Origin: Micromussa lordhowensis
Lineage: Eukaryota; Cnidaria; Anthozoa; Scleractinia; Lobophylliidae
Length of the DNA: 64,000 nt
Assembly (NCBI GenBank): GCA_964020085.1
Contig: OZ026602.1
Span: 24,467,055-24,531,054, forward strand
Direction: 5' to 3'
The notes below the pieces were generated by a model, which saw nothing but the letters and a program-made list of their open reading frames with translations, searched no databases and had not been told where the DNA came from. A program made the position numbers and the translations under genes. Positions 35,101-45,900 of the stretch are shown here, piece after piece (the first letter of the stretch is position 1; each line of letters opens with the position of its first letter).

Positions 35101-38100
35101 TCGACACGCTATATTTATTAGAGATGCTCATTTAAAGAGAACCTTCACTCTTACAACAAGTTGGCTTTAAAATGTTTAAAGTAATGACTATCTCAAATTT
35201 TACTGGTCACAATGTGAAAATAATATTCAAGAGTAATAAAAATGGAGTTCAGGTTATTGCTTATTTTCGCTTTTAAATTTCCCGCACACCACCATCTTGG
35301 ATTTTGTGACGTCATCTGGTTGCCGCTATTGTTAGGAAGCAGAGTATCTTTTGTGTGAAACAATTGGGCAACCATATGACGTCATGTAATCCAAGATGGC
35401 GGCGCGCAGGAAACGCAATAAGCAAATATAGGCGATAGGCAAACCCTGTTTTGCTGACCCTGATTCTTCATTGCTGGGCGTTCAACCGAAATTTGACATA
35501 AGACAGTATTTCCTACAAGTTAACATCCTTTGCTTTAAGAGTGGAGGTTTCCTTTAACCATAGTTACTCTGCACATAGTTTTACGATTATGACTTACATG
35601 TGAAAGCGATTTTGGCTGTAAGCACGGCGGAAAATACTACTAAACAGTAACAGGGCATAGGCTCATGCTACAATATTGCCTTTGCTTGGCATGCTCTGTT
35701 CGGCATGTAGGAAACGAAAAAAAAAAAAAACATTATTAGCTTCATATCAACTGTGTCCAGAAGAAAGGATTAGTGTCCTTGACTTTTGGATATCATACAA
35801 AGTTTCATGCGATTTAAGATTTCCCATTTCAAGCGAGCAAAATAACCTTGTAAATAACTAGCGACAATAGATTTTAACATAGCAGTAAAGTCCACAAGGC
35901 TTTGCAGCCAGGCCTTTCGATGAGGTGTGCTGGAAGTTAAACATGTATTTTGTTGCTTTTTCAGGATACAATGTTTAACTTCATTTATTAGCAATTATGC
36001 AGATGATCAGGAAGTTGGTACGCTGAGCTTAGAACAGTTGATTAAATAAATACACAAAAATGTACGGCTATGAGCTCCATTCCTCTTCTTCGTATGCACT
36101 CTCACCTGTCAAGGACTCTTCCATTAAGACTGTTAACATCGTTCCAGAATCCCGGCTTCCTTCTCCGATATCGATGCATCTTCTGAACCTTCTGTCACGA
36201 CACTGATAAACTTTGCATTGGACAACTTCTCCTTTAAATCTCTAGCTAATACTTCTGTGATGCGAGTGACAAAAACATTGCAGCTCATGTCATTTTGATA
36301 TGCTATGCTGATGTCCACTCCATGTTTTAATTTCTTCCAGCTTTGAAAGTTGCGGGTATTTTGACAAGGGTAGCTCTTCTTTTGCAATGAAATAGGCAAC
36401 TTCAAATTTAGTCTTAGTCTTAGCATAGTCAATGGCTAGCATGTTGACAATGCCAGACGTGATGACGTGATGCTTTTACCTCCACACTTTGTACACTCCA
36501 TTACTCAAAGTAACCATGTGTGCATGTTTGAAATGGAAGCCATAAAGAAAGTGTGAAATTTTGAAACCTTTTGTCTACCAGTGGCGAATACTGATAATTA
36601 TCTTATCAGATAGCAAATCATCACAAGTTACATCAATGTGGGAAGTTTTCCTTCTAGTGTTTAAATGAATAACATAAAGCTGTGAGTTCATGTGATTTTT
36701 AGTCCGCTGGTTTTAGACATTTTTCCTTTATTTTCTTCCAAGTTACAAGTGTTGGGAGGAGGAGGGAGAAACCAGGTTCAGAAAAGCATGCATGAAATAT
36801 TCTTATCAGTTGACAAGCGGCTATATAATAACTATGACATTGTTCACTCCTGTTGAGTTGTCAGTGTGGTCTATTTGCAGGTGGGATAGAAAGTGCACTT
36901 CATTCGGGCAGATGCTCACTGCAAAAATGATCAACAGCCTTCCCGATTTGGTCATATCGATAATCTTCAGTTATCGCCCACTCTAGCCATAGTAAGTAAA
37001 AAGTGATATGATATCATCCATTGCAGCACTGTTTGGAGAAAGGTCGACTTTGACTTTCAAAGGAAATTACTTCAGATGATTTGCGAAAATATGTTTATCC
37101 TAGGGCAAGGGAAATACTCCTGAGTGAATGCTGTTATCTGAAATAGAGAATCCTTTGTTCCATCTTATACCAATGCAACAGGATTGAAGTTTTTATTGCA
37201 CCTTGGATTGGTCATAGGAAAGAAGTCATTCCAGACTACACTTGAAGAACATTGAACATAGGGTACTTGCACTGTTTGGATTTGAGTCACTACAAAGTTA
37301 TAGACTCTTTGTTCATCGAGCTTCCTTTAACAGGGCTTCCGGAATTATCCGCAGATGCAAAATCGCATAATTCAGCTCTGAGGGCATAATTTGCATAATT
37401 CCGAAAAAAACGCATAATGGCGTATAATGTTGGAAAATTTCAAAAAATCTGTTTATAACCTATGCTTTTTTCATACCTTGAGAGATGCATGGAATATTTT
37501 TTCCTATAAGTACGGTATATTTTCAAAGGAAATCAGTGCTCCAAGCTCAAGTTTTTCAGAAGTTGCCTTTTTGCGACCTCCCTCTGTAAAATTATGATAA
37601 ATTTGGTCGCCAAATTCAAATCGTTTTCAAAGCAGGACACTTTGTGCCACTTTACATGGTGTTAGTACCGCTGACCAGAACAAGCCCACATTGAAGTTCC
37701 GACGATGTTAGTTTTCATTTTCAACAGTTTTTCTTGTTAAACAGTCTTATTTACCGTTATGGAAGGTAAATAAAAGAAAAAAGAAACAGGTAAGAAAGAC
37801 AAGCATACAAAAATTGAGGTTAAATTCGTTTGGCTTAGTGATTATATTGTGTGGTTCCAGAAAATATCCATACCCCCCCACGGAAGGGGTTTTTCGTATG
37901 ACCCCTCCCCCTCTCTGCATCGTAAGCCTCAAAACCACTATCCATCCTGTGGCTCTCGAAAGGAATTATGTGAAAAGTTCGCTGACTTTTTCGGTGATAA
38001 AATTGTGACAATCAGGCATCAACTTGATACGTTATCTGTTACTGATGCTTCTGCTTTTCCATTGATAGATTATGCCACAACTTCATGTGAATTAAGCGAA

Positions 38101-41100
38101 TTTTCTCCTATCTCAGATGATGAACTTAGGGGTTTTGTGAAAAAACTCGCCGCCAAATCGTGTTCTCTCGATCCTGTACCTGCTTCTCTTCTACGTTGCT
38201 GTATTGATGATTTACTACCTATTATTAATAGAGTCGTAAACCTCTCATTCAATTCAGCTTCTATGCCAAGTTCCATGAAGAATGCAGTGTTGTCTCCTTT
38301 GCTGAAGAAGCCGTCCCTAGACTTTGAAATTTTTTCTAACTTTCGACCAGTATCTAACTTGAAGTTTTTGTCTAAAGTTATTGAAAAAGCTGCGACCATT
38401 CGTCTGACGAATTATTTGTGTGATAATGATCTGAATGAGGGTCTCCAGTCTGCTTATAAGAAACGCCACAGTTGTGAGACAGCGCTGATATTTTGAAATC
38501 AATTGATGATAAGAAATGCGTTGTTCTCTTGCTGCTAGATCTATCAGCAGCCTTCGATACCGTTGATCATAAGATCTTATTACACAGACTACGATCCAGG
38601 TTTGGTATAAAAGGAAAAGCGCTTTTGTGGCTGCAGTCTTATCTCACTGATCGTTACCAGTCAGTCCAGATCGATGGATCTACCTCTTCAGCTCGTCTGC
38701 TCAGATTTGGTGTACCCCAGGGGTCCGTGTTGGGTCCGTTGCTGTATCTCTTGTACACGGCCCCGCTTGGTGACCTAATACGTTGTCATGGCATGGACTT
38801 CCATATGTATGCTGATGATACTCAACTGTACGCCACCTTCAGTTGTGATGATATGGATGATCTTACCACTACAATTTCCCGGATTGAAAGCTGTCTTATG
38901 GATATCACCAACTGGATGACTACTAATAAACTGAAATTAAATACTGACAAAACGGAACTTCTTATTCTCTACTCTAGGTTTAGACTCCCCCCACGGCTAC
39001 CTTCAATTAAAATAGGAACTGATATCATAGAGCCTACAAATAAGGCGCGTAATATCGGCATCATTTTCGATAATACTGTGACGATGTCTTTTCATATTAA
39101 CAACGTAGTTAAAGGGGCATTCTACCACCTAAGAAATATAGCTAAGATTCGTAAGTACATTAATGTCACAACGGCTGAAGTTCTTGTGCACGCATTTGTA
39201 AATTCAAAGCTGGATTTCTGCAACTCGCTTTTACATGGTCTTCCCAAGTATGAAATTAACAAACTTCAAAGTGTTCAAAACGCTGCAGCGCGTGTGATTG
39301 CCTGCTTAAGCAAGTTTGATCATATAAGTGGTACTCTCAAGGAGTTGCACTGGCTACCGGTGGAGCAAAGAATAATCTTTAAGATTAATCTCATTTGTTT
39401 TAAGATACTCAACAATTTAGCTCCTGATTATTTGGTTGACCTAATCCATGTTTATGAACCTACGAGGAACCTCCGCTCATCTTCAGACAAATGGCGTCTT
39501 ACTATTAAGCCCTATAACTTAAAGACATACGGTTTTAGGGCTTTTTCAGTCATTGCCCCAATACTCTGGAATGATTTGCCTATTGACATTAGATCGATCG
39601 ATGATGTAAATAAGTTTAAATGCAAATTGAAGACCTTTCTTTTTAAGCGAGTTTATGAACTATCTTAGGTTTTTATTTTGTATTTTGTGATTATGTACAT
39701 ATATTTGTAATGATTTTTAGACTTTTACTTTTTAACCAGATCTTTTCTTTTTTTGCATTGTAAAGCGCTTAGCACTGCAAAGTATAAGCGCTATATAAAT
39801 ACTTTTTTATTATTTATTTTTATTTTCCAAAATTGGCTCTCAGGATAGACCCCCCCCCCCCCCTCCCCTCCGGAAATTCCATTTTAGCCTCTCACCCCCT
39901 GGAAATATTATCATTCCTTGTGGAAACCAAACATAAGCTATTTTTTTAGTGCAAGATACCGGATTTCGATCTTTATCTTTTTTTCCCGAAAAACTGTGAG
40001 TAACACATCGCCAGAAGGTATGTCGCTGAGAATTTGCGATATGAAAATTATAGATTTAATCCCGTCAATTCCGCTTCATAATTTAGGCAAAACAGCGGTT
40101 ACTAAAAAAGTTCATTTCCAAGACCGTTGAGAGAGAAATGCTCACAAGAAAGCAGTTCAATGTGATTAGATTTTTTTCGCGACAACAGGCGTCCCATCGA
40201 CTGGCGGTGAAAATTTGACATGTCACCGATTTCGAAATTTGCATAATTCTTAACTTTGCCGGCAATTTATTTCTGATGGCGTTATTGGCAAACAGCCTTG
40301 TGCTGCACCTCTGAAAATCTGCTTGAACCTGTAAAATTTTTATGAAACACTTTCTTTCATTCAAAGTTCTGTCGGTAATGACGTTTAAGCACCGTGCTTG
40401 CGTTTGGAAACAATAGCTTCACACTCTTCACACTCTACAGTACTTGATGGAATGAAAACAAAACTTGTGTGAATGGATTTATGTTACTCGATATCATTCA
40501 GGATTACTTTAGGCTTGAATGTAAATGTTATGATTTCTGCGTGATTCAAAACGGGTGTCCAACGCTTTTTTGCCCTTTGTCCTCGGCTTTTATGCGGAGC
40601 TATTGGGGCAGCAAAGTCGTTTATTTATCTGTGATAATTTCTGCTGATTTCTATCGCACGCGGCTCGCTTTAAAAATATATTTACCCGCTGAACTAGAAT
40701 TGTTACTGTTCTGTTTTACTCGTTCGAGAATCATTGTTAACGAGATAATAGGTCTGTTATCTACCGATTCCGAATTTCTGCTAATTCGATGTTGTGTGGA
40801 GTCTTTCAGTTCAAACGCTATTTTTCACGCTTGCGACGACAAATTAAAAATGCGACAAAATCTTCCAGCTGAGACGATACAGATAGGAGTGACAGAAGTA
40901 TTTGGTCAAGTGCAACAAACATATATTTTCAATCAGTCACGATTCACACGTCTATTTTCCACAACAAGCGATTCGATCTCAAGCCGCAACTCGGGAAATT
41001 GCGGACTCTTGCGGGGACAGAATATCGAGCCTAACCAACACAAAAATATTCATCTTGTGCTTTAAATTAGCGAGATTTATTTTTTCTGCGTTCGTGACTC

Positions 41101-42525
41101 GAGAAGCTCGATGCAAACAACGAAACATTACGTACAACAGTAAGAAAATTGAGACTGGCCTGGAAAACAAAATCCATCAAAACAACATCCTCCAGCAAGC
41201 GAGCTTACATCACTTCTCATTTCAAAACTCATGGATCTCTCAAAGTTTTCAATGCCGCCTAGACGTCCATTCTATGCAGTGCCTGATTGATATACTGATG
41301 GCAAAGAACTGTTAGTCTTAGACATCCATGGAAGTACTAGGTTTACACAAGAAGATTTCAATATTGGTGATGCCATAGCTAGAATCAAAGATATCAAGAG
41401 TATCATTTCAATCTGTAGACGCTCGCCGTGGAAACCAATTTTTTTAGTAGTGTACAGTACTAGCAAACATTTACCAGAACTGTGTTTGACAAGCAGCAGC
41501 ATGACTTAAGTGGTCAACTTTTCAGCACATATGGGACATGTTCAACTGCGAAATGGGGACAAATTTACAGAAACACTGAATTGTTGACTTAACATTCAAA
41601 GCATTTCATAATGTGTTATTTTCTACCAACACTAATAAACCACTTACAAGTGCTATTTTTCCCAGCCGGCCGCCCGATAATTGAAACTGTAACTGCATGT
41701 TAATACTAGACATTGATTGATGCAATGTTTATTGTTGTCTGTTTAACGGATTTACAGAGTGACATAGATATTTTCTGTGTTACCTCAGCAAACTGCTAAC
41801 TAAAAATGTCTCGGCATTCATAAAGCTGCAGAATGTGATTGTCTTATCTGTATTCTCATCTTTTGTAACAAAAAACTGCAAATTAGATATTTTATGATTT
41901 ATTGTTTATAATTTCCAGAAATAATGCAAATAAATTTATTTTCTTGGGTTATTTATTTGCAAGCTGCATGTGTACGTGAACGGTCAAAATGACCGCCAAA
42001 ACAAAACTTTGTCCAAACAAATAGTCATTTAGGTCGGACATGCGCCACTGACTGGCCATTATTTTGAGCCCTGGGTACCTAAATAAATAATAATTATTTA
42101 TTTAGGTTATACATGTATTTCTGAAGCTGTTGCTATGAAAAGCTGTGATTTTTATATTAATTACAGTACAACTTCAACAGACCGCAAATGACACTTGATG
42201 AGAGGGAACTCCTTAATAAAACTATAACACAGATGCCTGGTTAAAAAATCAACATTTTGCTGTTGTGACAATTTTTTTAAACAGCATGGAAAAACTCACC
42301 TCTAAAAGTCATCGATGATGAAAGCGACAACCACAATTCCCTGAATTTTGCAAGAAAAGTGGTTGAATGCCACCTACACTGTAATGTTTTACTAATTAGA
42401 TCTGCTGCCTGATTTGTCCGCTTCGCTTCACAACCCTTATTAAGAGCTTTGTTAAAAAGGCAGCTTACCTGTGGACTGTGTTTCCTCTTTACTAACTGGA
42501 TTCCTTTCCGCATGGCTTTAAGAAA
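29119..42525 (-). CDS. Unrecognised low-complexity-centre protein, eight joined exons, 5' end missing
   Basis: Minus-strand exons are 42525-42469, 42378-42300, 34715-34666, 34326-34123, 33459-33360, 32699-32640, 30708-30522 and 29266-29119. They sum to 885 nt with every phase matching and a TGA stop at 29119-29121, giving 294 residues. The N-terminal part is basic and helical ([15 protein letters not shown], then [12 protein letters not shown]). The middle, about residues 60-190, is rich in Ser, Lys, Glu and Asp and looks disordered. The C-terminal 110 residues look folded and conserved ([18 protein letters not shown], then [15 protein letters not shown], then a helix [20 protein letters not shown]). 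I recognise no family. No start codon fits the first exon shown, so more exons lie upstream; a phase-1 candidate exon is at 44918-44843, not directly joinable. The second visible intron is 7.6 kb because of the nested transposon at 34779-42073. Confidence 0.65.
29454..29870. mobile_element. TTAA-flanked MITE, GGCGGGGGTAC ends
   Basis: The left border is TTAAGGCGGGGGTAC (29454) and the right border GTACCCCCGCCTTAA (29870), exact over 15 bases. It lies in the last intron of the unrecognised gene. Its TTAA target suggests piggyBac- or Kolobok-type mobilisation. Confidence 0.75.
30236..30502 (+). mobile_element. Penelope-like foldback insertion with 13-bp target duplication, copy 2
   Basis: TTAGATAACATTA at 30236-30248 and 30490-30502 brackets an element with the same plan as 2905-3206: inverted arms with GGGCTAACGCTCGAAACGTC, then the unique tail ending TTACCCCC. 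It sits 19 nt downstream of the donor of the penultimate exon of the unrecognised gene. Confidence 0.75.
31536..31844. mobile_element. TTAA-flanked MITE, AAAGGGACACAGTCAGCT ends
   Basis: The left border is TTAAAGGGACACAGTCAGCT and the right AGCTGACTGTGTCCCTTTAA, exact inverted ends of 20 bp including TTAA. It lies in an intron of the unrecognised gene. The perfect ends imply a relatively young insertion. Confidence 0.8.
32130..32215 (+). mobile_element. tRNA-like SINE head fragment
   Basis: GCACAGTGGTTAGAG resembles an RNA polymerase III A box and GAGTTCAAATCC a B box about 55 nt later. No clover-leaf closes, and no body sequence like the other SINEs follows. Confidence 0.35.
33686..33848. 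repeat. Foldback with CGCAAGACA arms
   Basis: Arms of about 62 bp, 33686-33748 and 33787-33848, are imperfect inverted copies including GACATTTGTCTTGCGTGAG and AACATGAATGCTTCC. No clear duplication of flanking bases is seen. It lies in an intron of the unrecognised gene. Confidence 0.6.
35132..35557. mobile_element. TTAA-flanked MITE nested in the 7.3-kb element
   Basis: The ends are TTAAAGAGAACCTTCACTCT and AGAGTGGAGGTTTCCTTTAA. A central hairpin pairs CCATCTTGGATTTTGTGACG with CGTCATGTAATCCAAGATGG. Confidence 0.65.
36130..36480 (-). pseudogene. ZNF862/hAT-like transposase fragment, frameshifted
   Basis: The minus strand reads [20 protein letters not shown] in one frame, shifts, then continues [20 protein letters not shown] and [20 protein letters not shown]. 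The motif order ([11 protein letters not shown], then YxND, then DGS-like TEGSED) matches the N-terminal part of ZNF862-type hAT-derived proteins as I remember them. The frameshift and lack of flanking coding make it dead. It may be the remains of the transposase that moved the surrounding 7.3-kb element. Confidence 0.65.
37942..39830 (+). mobile_element. 5'-truncated CR1/L2-type LINE
   Basis: Reverse-transcriptase coding starts at the left edge without its endonuclease. The 3' UTR carries AAAGCGCTTAGCACTG, then AAGCGCTATATAAAT, and an AT-rich TTATTATTTATT tail, typical of CR1/L2 ends. The LINE interrupts a C-rich dispersed repeat: GGTTCCAGAAAATATCCATA on the left (37855), CTCCGGAAATTCCATTTTAG on the right (39869). 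Confidence 0.85.
37943..39668 (+). pseudogene. LINE reverse transcriptase (ORF2 C-terminal part), one frameshift
   Basis: Two frames, 37943-38496 and 38493-39668, make up the polymerase. Motifs in order are [18 protein letters not shown] (palm motif A), [17 protein letters not shown] (motif B) and MYADDTQLY (catalytic YADD box, motif C), followed by thumb-like [14 protein letters not shown] and a C-terminal [10 protein letters not shown]. The break falls after RHSCETALI, where about five residues are missing just before motif A. A deletion of roughly 16 nt between two GAT words would explain it. The catalytic motifs are intact, so the copy is fairly young. Confidence 0.85.
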
Positions 42526-42581
42526 CTGATGGAATATTAAGAACAAAAAAGTTACAAATTGCATAGTCAAATCTACCCCAA

Positions 42582-42903
42582 AAGTGGAGCGGCAGTGGCC
42601 TCAAGGTCAGTGTGCTTGTCTCCAGATCGAGCAGTCTGGGTTCAAGCCCTGGCCTGGGGCATTGTGTTGTGTTCTTGGGCAAGACACTTTACTCTCAAAA
42701 TGCCCCTCTCCACCCGGATGTATAAATGGGTACCAGCGAATTAAATGCTGAGGTATTACCCTGCGATAGACTAGCATCCCATCCAGGGGGGAGTAGAAAT
42801 ACTCCTAGTCGCTTCATGCTACGGAAACTGGGATAAGTTCCAGCCTGATTGGCCACTTGGCTCATGTGCAGACTTTACCTACCCCAAAAGACACCTCCGG
42901 TAG
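42582..42903 (+). mobile_element. tRNA-derived SINE, fullest copy
   Basis: The head has an A-box-like AGTGGCCTCAAGGTCAGTG and a B box GGGTTCAAGCCC. The body then reads TGTTCTTGGGCAAGACACTT, CTCCACCCGGATGTATAAAT, GACTAGCATCCCATCC and GAGTAGAAATACTCC. Relatives are at 8444, 16675 and 53882. It lies about 55 nt upstream of the first exon shown for the unrecognised gene. Confidence 0.75.
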
Positions 42904-45900
42904 GCAGATACCATCTGTAAGCTGACACTTCATTATGAATTGTACAAACATGTATGCAAAAATAAACAGCATAATAACACGGGAAAATGTAATTATAGTA
43001 AACGAGTCAGGTAAATTCCTCAACACTCTGAGCAGGAAAAAAAGTTAAAATCCTCTAGCCCAGTGGGCCAGTAAATTTCTATTTTCACTTGCCAGCCTAC
43101 ATTACTTTAAATTTTACTTGCCAATATGGCTGCCAATATGGCAATCGGAGAATGAACACAAACAAGCTATGCCTGGATTTCAAATAAATCCAGGCATGCT
43201 TTCAACTCATTGTTTTGCTCATCTTGTAGTCTTATTTTCTGTCATGAAATCACATGCATCATTTGACAAGCTGAAACTTGCCCCAGGCAATTAGCCCTGA
43301 CTGTTAGCAGACACCTTTTTCAAGTTCTAAGCCGGGCGTCTGCACGTAGGAGTTCGATTCCACTTCTGAACTAAAAGTACTCTCCTTTACTATTAATAGT
43401 AGCACAAAATTGTTTTTGGTGTCATCTTTTTGTTCATCTGAACTACCCTTCACACATGATTTAGCAAGAATGCAAAAACAACAACGTCAATACAGAGTCA
43501 CATTGTTCCAAAAAAACAAAATCAACTTGACAAAAAATACAATAAAATATCAGAAAACAAAATCGACATCGACATCATCACCGTGATGATTTCTTGTCAT
43601 GCCAGTAAGTACAAGAGAAATTAGTCATATATGAATGCCTTGGAGCACAAGTCATATAACTACATTCGTAAACTAAAATTGGAAAAAATTTATTGGAATA
43701 TGCAGAAACATGATGGTTAAAGTAAATATATTTTTGTTATGATCACTGAAGAGGAATTTGTTAGGGTAGGTTGAATTCCTCTTTTCCAATAACACTTTCC
43801 TGATAGTCTATTGTGATCTCTTGCTATTATATTGTAATTATCTAGACCAAAGAGATTCATCTGGAGGTACGTTCTGTGTGTTTGCCCGTATTTATATACA
43901 CAAACCATTATTTAGTTTGTCTTGACAGACAAACTATCCTGAATAATTCATCTGGACAGATCTGTTTGCCCCTATTTATACACACACAAATAATCAGATG
44001 AACTACCCTTTCTTTGCCCAAGTTTGTTCTGGATGGATGATCTCTCAGTATAAATCAAGTTCTTTATCAGAAATACAACTGGAACACAATTGGTATTGTC
44101 AAAACATGATCAATGAATAAAACTGAGTAGCACGGAAGAACATTCAAACAAGCGGTACCTGCCATGGCATGGCTGATAACATATCAAGCAAGGCTTAAAC
44201 AGTTACAGCAGGTCATGTTTTGTATCAAGTTCAAGTTCAGACGGTGAATATACAGACTTCAGTCTTTTGACTATTACAGATAAACAAAATTAATATGCAC
44301 AAAACCAAAGATCATAACAACGAAATCAAATATTATTGATAATTACCGTGGAAAGCTCGAAGGATCTTTGACTAACTGATTATTAAGCTTACTTTTAAGA
44401 AAAATTTAACTGTAGACGTCTTGGAAGTAACCTACTCTTGGAAGCAGTCAAAACAAGCTGTTGCCTCCTGTTTCTCATGCATTTAAAGTGGCGATGTAAT
44501 GTTTAATACAGTCATTCCAAAGCGTACTCATTTCATGTAGTTAAATAAATACCAGAATTAAGTTGGCAGCTACAACCCTTCCGAAAAATGACCTAACCTT
44601 ATATAAGCTTACTTGCGCATGCAGATGTGCATGACCAAGATTCCTCCTTCTTAAAAATATTTAAGCTTAATGACCAGTTTATTGCCTTCATTTCGGCTTG
44701 AAGTAGAGCTCAGCTTAAAAGCAAAGATTAGTTTGCACAGAATGATAAAAAACGGCAAAGATTCCGCCTACATGAAGATCTGACCAGCCAACTATGTATG
44801 CGTGAACTTATGTACATGTAAGCGTAACTTATGTCAACTCACGTGAATTAATGCCTTCGATGACTGTTATTCCTCTGGAATCGGCTAGCGTATGACACCT
44901 TATTTGATCATGACTGATCTGAAGACAACATAATCACAACGTACACAACTCTTTGCTTGTGAATGAGGGAACCAAACGCAAATTTCAACGTAAATTGGCG
45001 GCACAAAGAAGAAAAACAGATCGTGCACGCGACCGAACTCCAACCCTTGAACACAGCTCGGCCTGAATGTCGAATGACGTCGCTAAGAAAATAACCAGCT
45101 CTGATTGGCTGTAAAGAGTGTTACGCATCGTGCGCCAGCTGAACCAAGGAATCTTGCATTGCGCATCCCTATTGCGCACGATTTCCGCGTCATTACTGCG
45201 CACACATGAGCTCCTGCACGTACACAACGCAAGAGATTTCCCTCAAGCTAAGCTCGACAGCGAAATCAATGCTCGTTACTCTCGAGACTTCCTGCCTATC
45301 AAGATTTTTTTTCAAGTATTGCTATAATAACCTTTGCTTCCAGCTACCGCAAAATGTAACATGAACTGATGAAATAGCGCGCGGATTTGGTATAAATAGA
45401 GTAAGATTAACAAATAAATATAGACGCTGTGTAGCACTTTGTGGACCTTTGTGTTAACCTTGGATGTAAAAAAATGTTCATTAGAAAAAGCCCAATTCAG
45501 TTAATTCGAGACGTTTCGGGAATACCCCTTCATCAGTCAGGATGTTTCAGCCGTTAGGCCAGCCAGTTAGGGTAAGATTAGCCCATCATATCTCTTTAGC
45601 CCCCCTCTTTAGTCCCCCCCCCCCCCCCCCCCTTTTTTTACTTCATTTCTGGAGTATCATTACTATACTTAATACATGGACAAAGTTTGACAACAAATCT
45701 TGGGTTGGGTTCTATTCCGGAGAAATGACCTCATTTTAAGGTGATCTTTGTTTATCTGAGAATATCAGCTCTGAATAGTGAAAGGGCAGACCACGACGAT
45801 GTACGGAAAACTCTTTCTGTGTGTGCGAAGCGTGTTTACGCGGAAAAACCTCAAATTTTACAAACGACGTATAGGCTCATTAGCGCGTTTGCCACAAAGA

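Larger units (their letters stand above)
34779..42073 (-). mobile_element. 7.3-kb TIR transposon (hAT5-like), 5-bp target duplication GGTAC
   Basis: The 15-base end CAGGGCTCAAAATAA at 34779-34793 is exactly inverted at 42059-42073, and GGTAC flanks both sides (34774-34778 and 42074-42078). The interior contains, in order, a TTAA MITE, a minus-strand ZNF862/hAT-like pseudogene (36130-36480), and a truncated LINE inside another C-rich repeat. The rest, including a 198-codon frame at 40469-41065 with no similarity, is undefined. Five-base duplications occur in the hAT5 group. The two ends might belong to different insertions, but the matching duplication argues for one. Confidence 0.6.

Noticed and set aside
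40469..41065. 198-codon plus frame
   Set aside because: Lies deep inside the 7.3-kb transposon, is Cys/Phe/Leu-rich without motifs, and has no splice context. Probably a chance frame or transposon debris.
45005..45230. 80-codon minus frame as the start of the unrecognised gene
   Set aside because: No donor in a phase that joins the known exons, and the Arg/Cys-rich sequence looks like a chance frame in GC-richer DNA.
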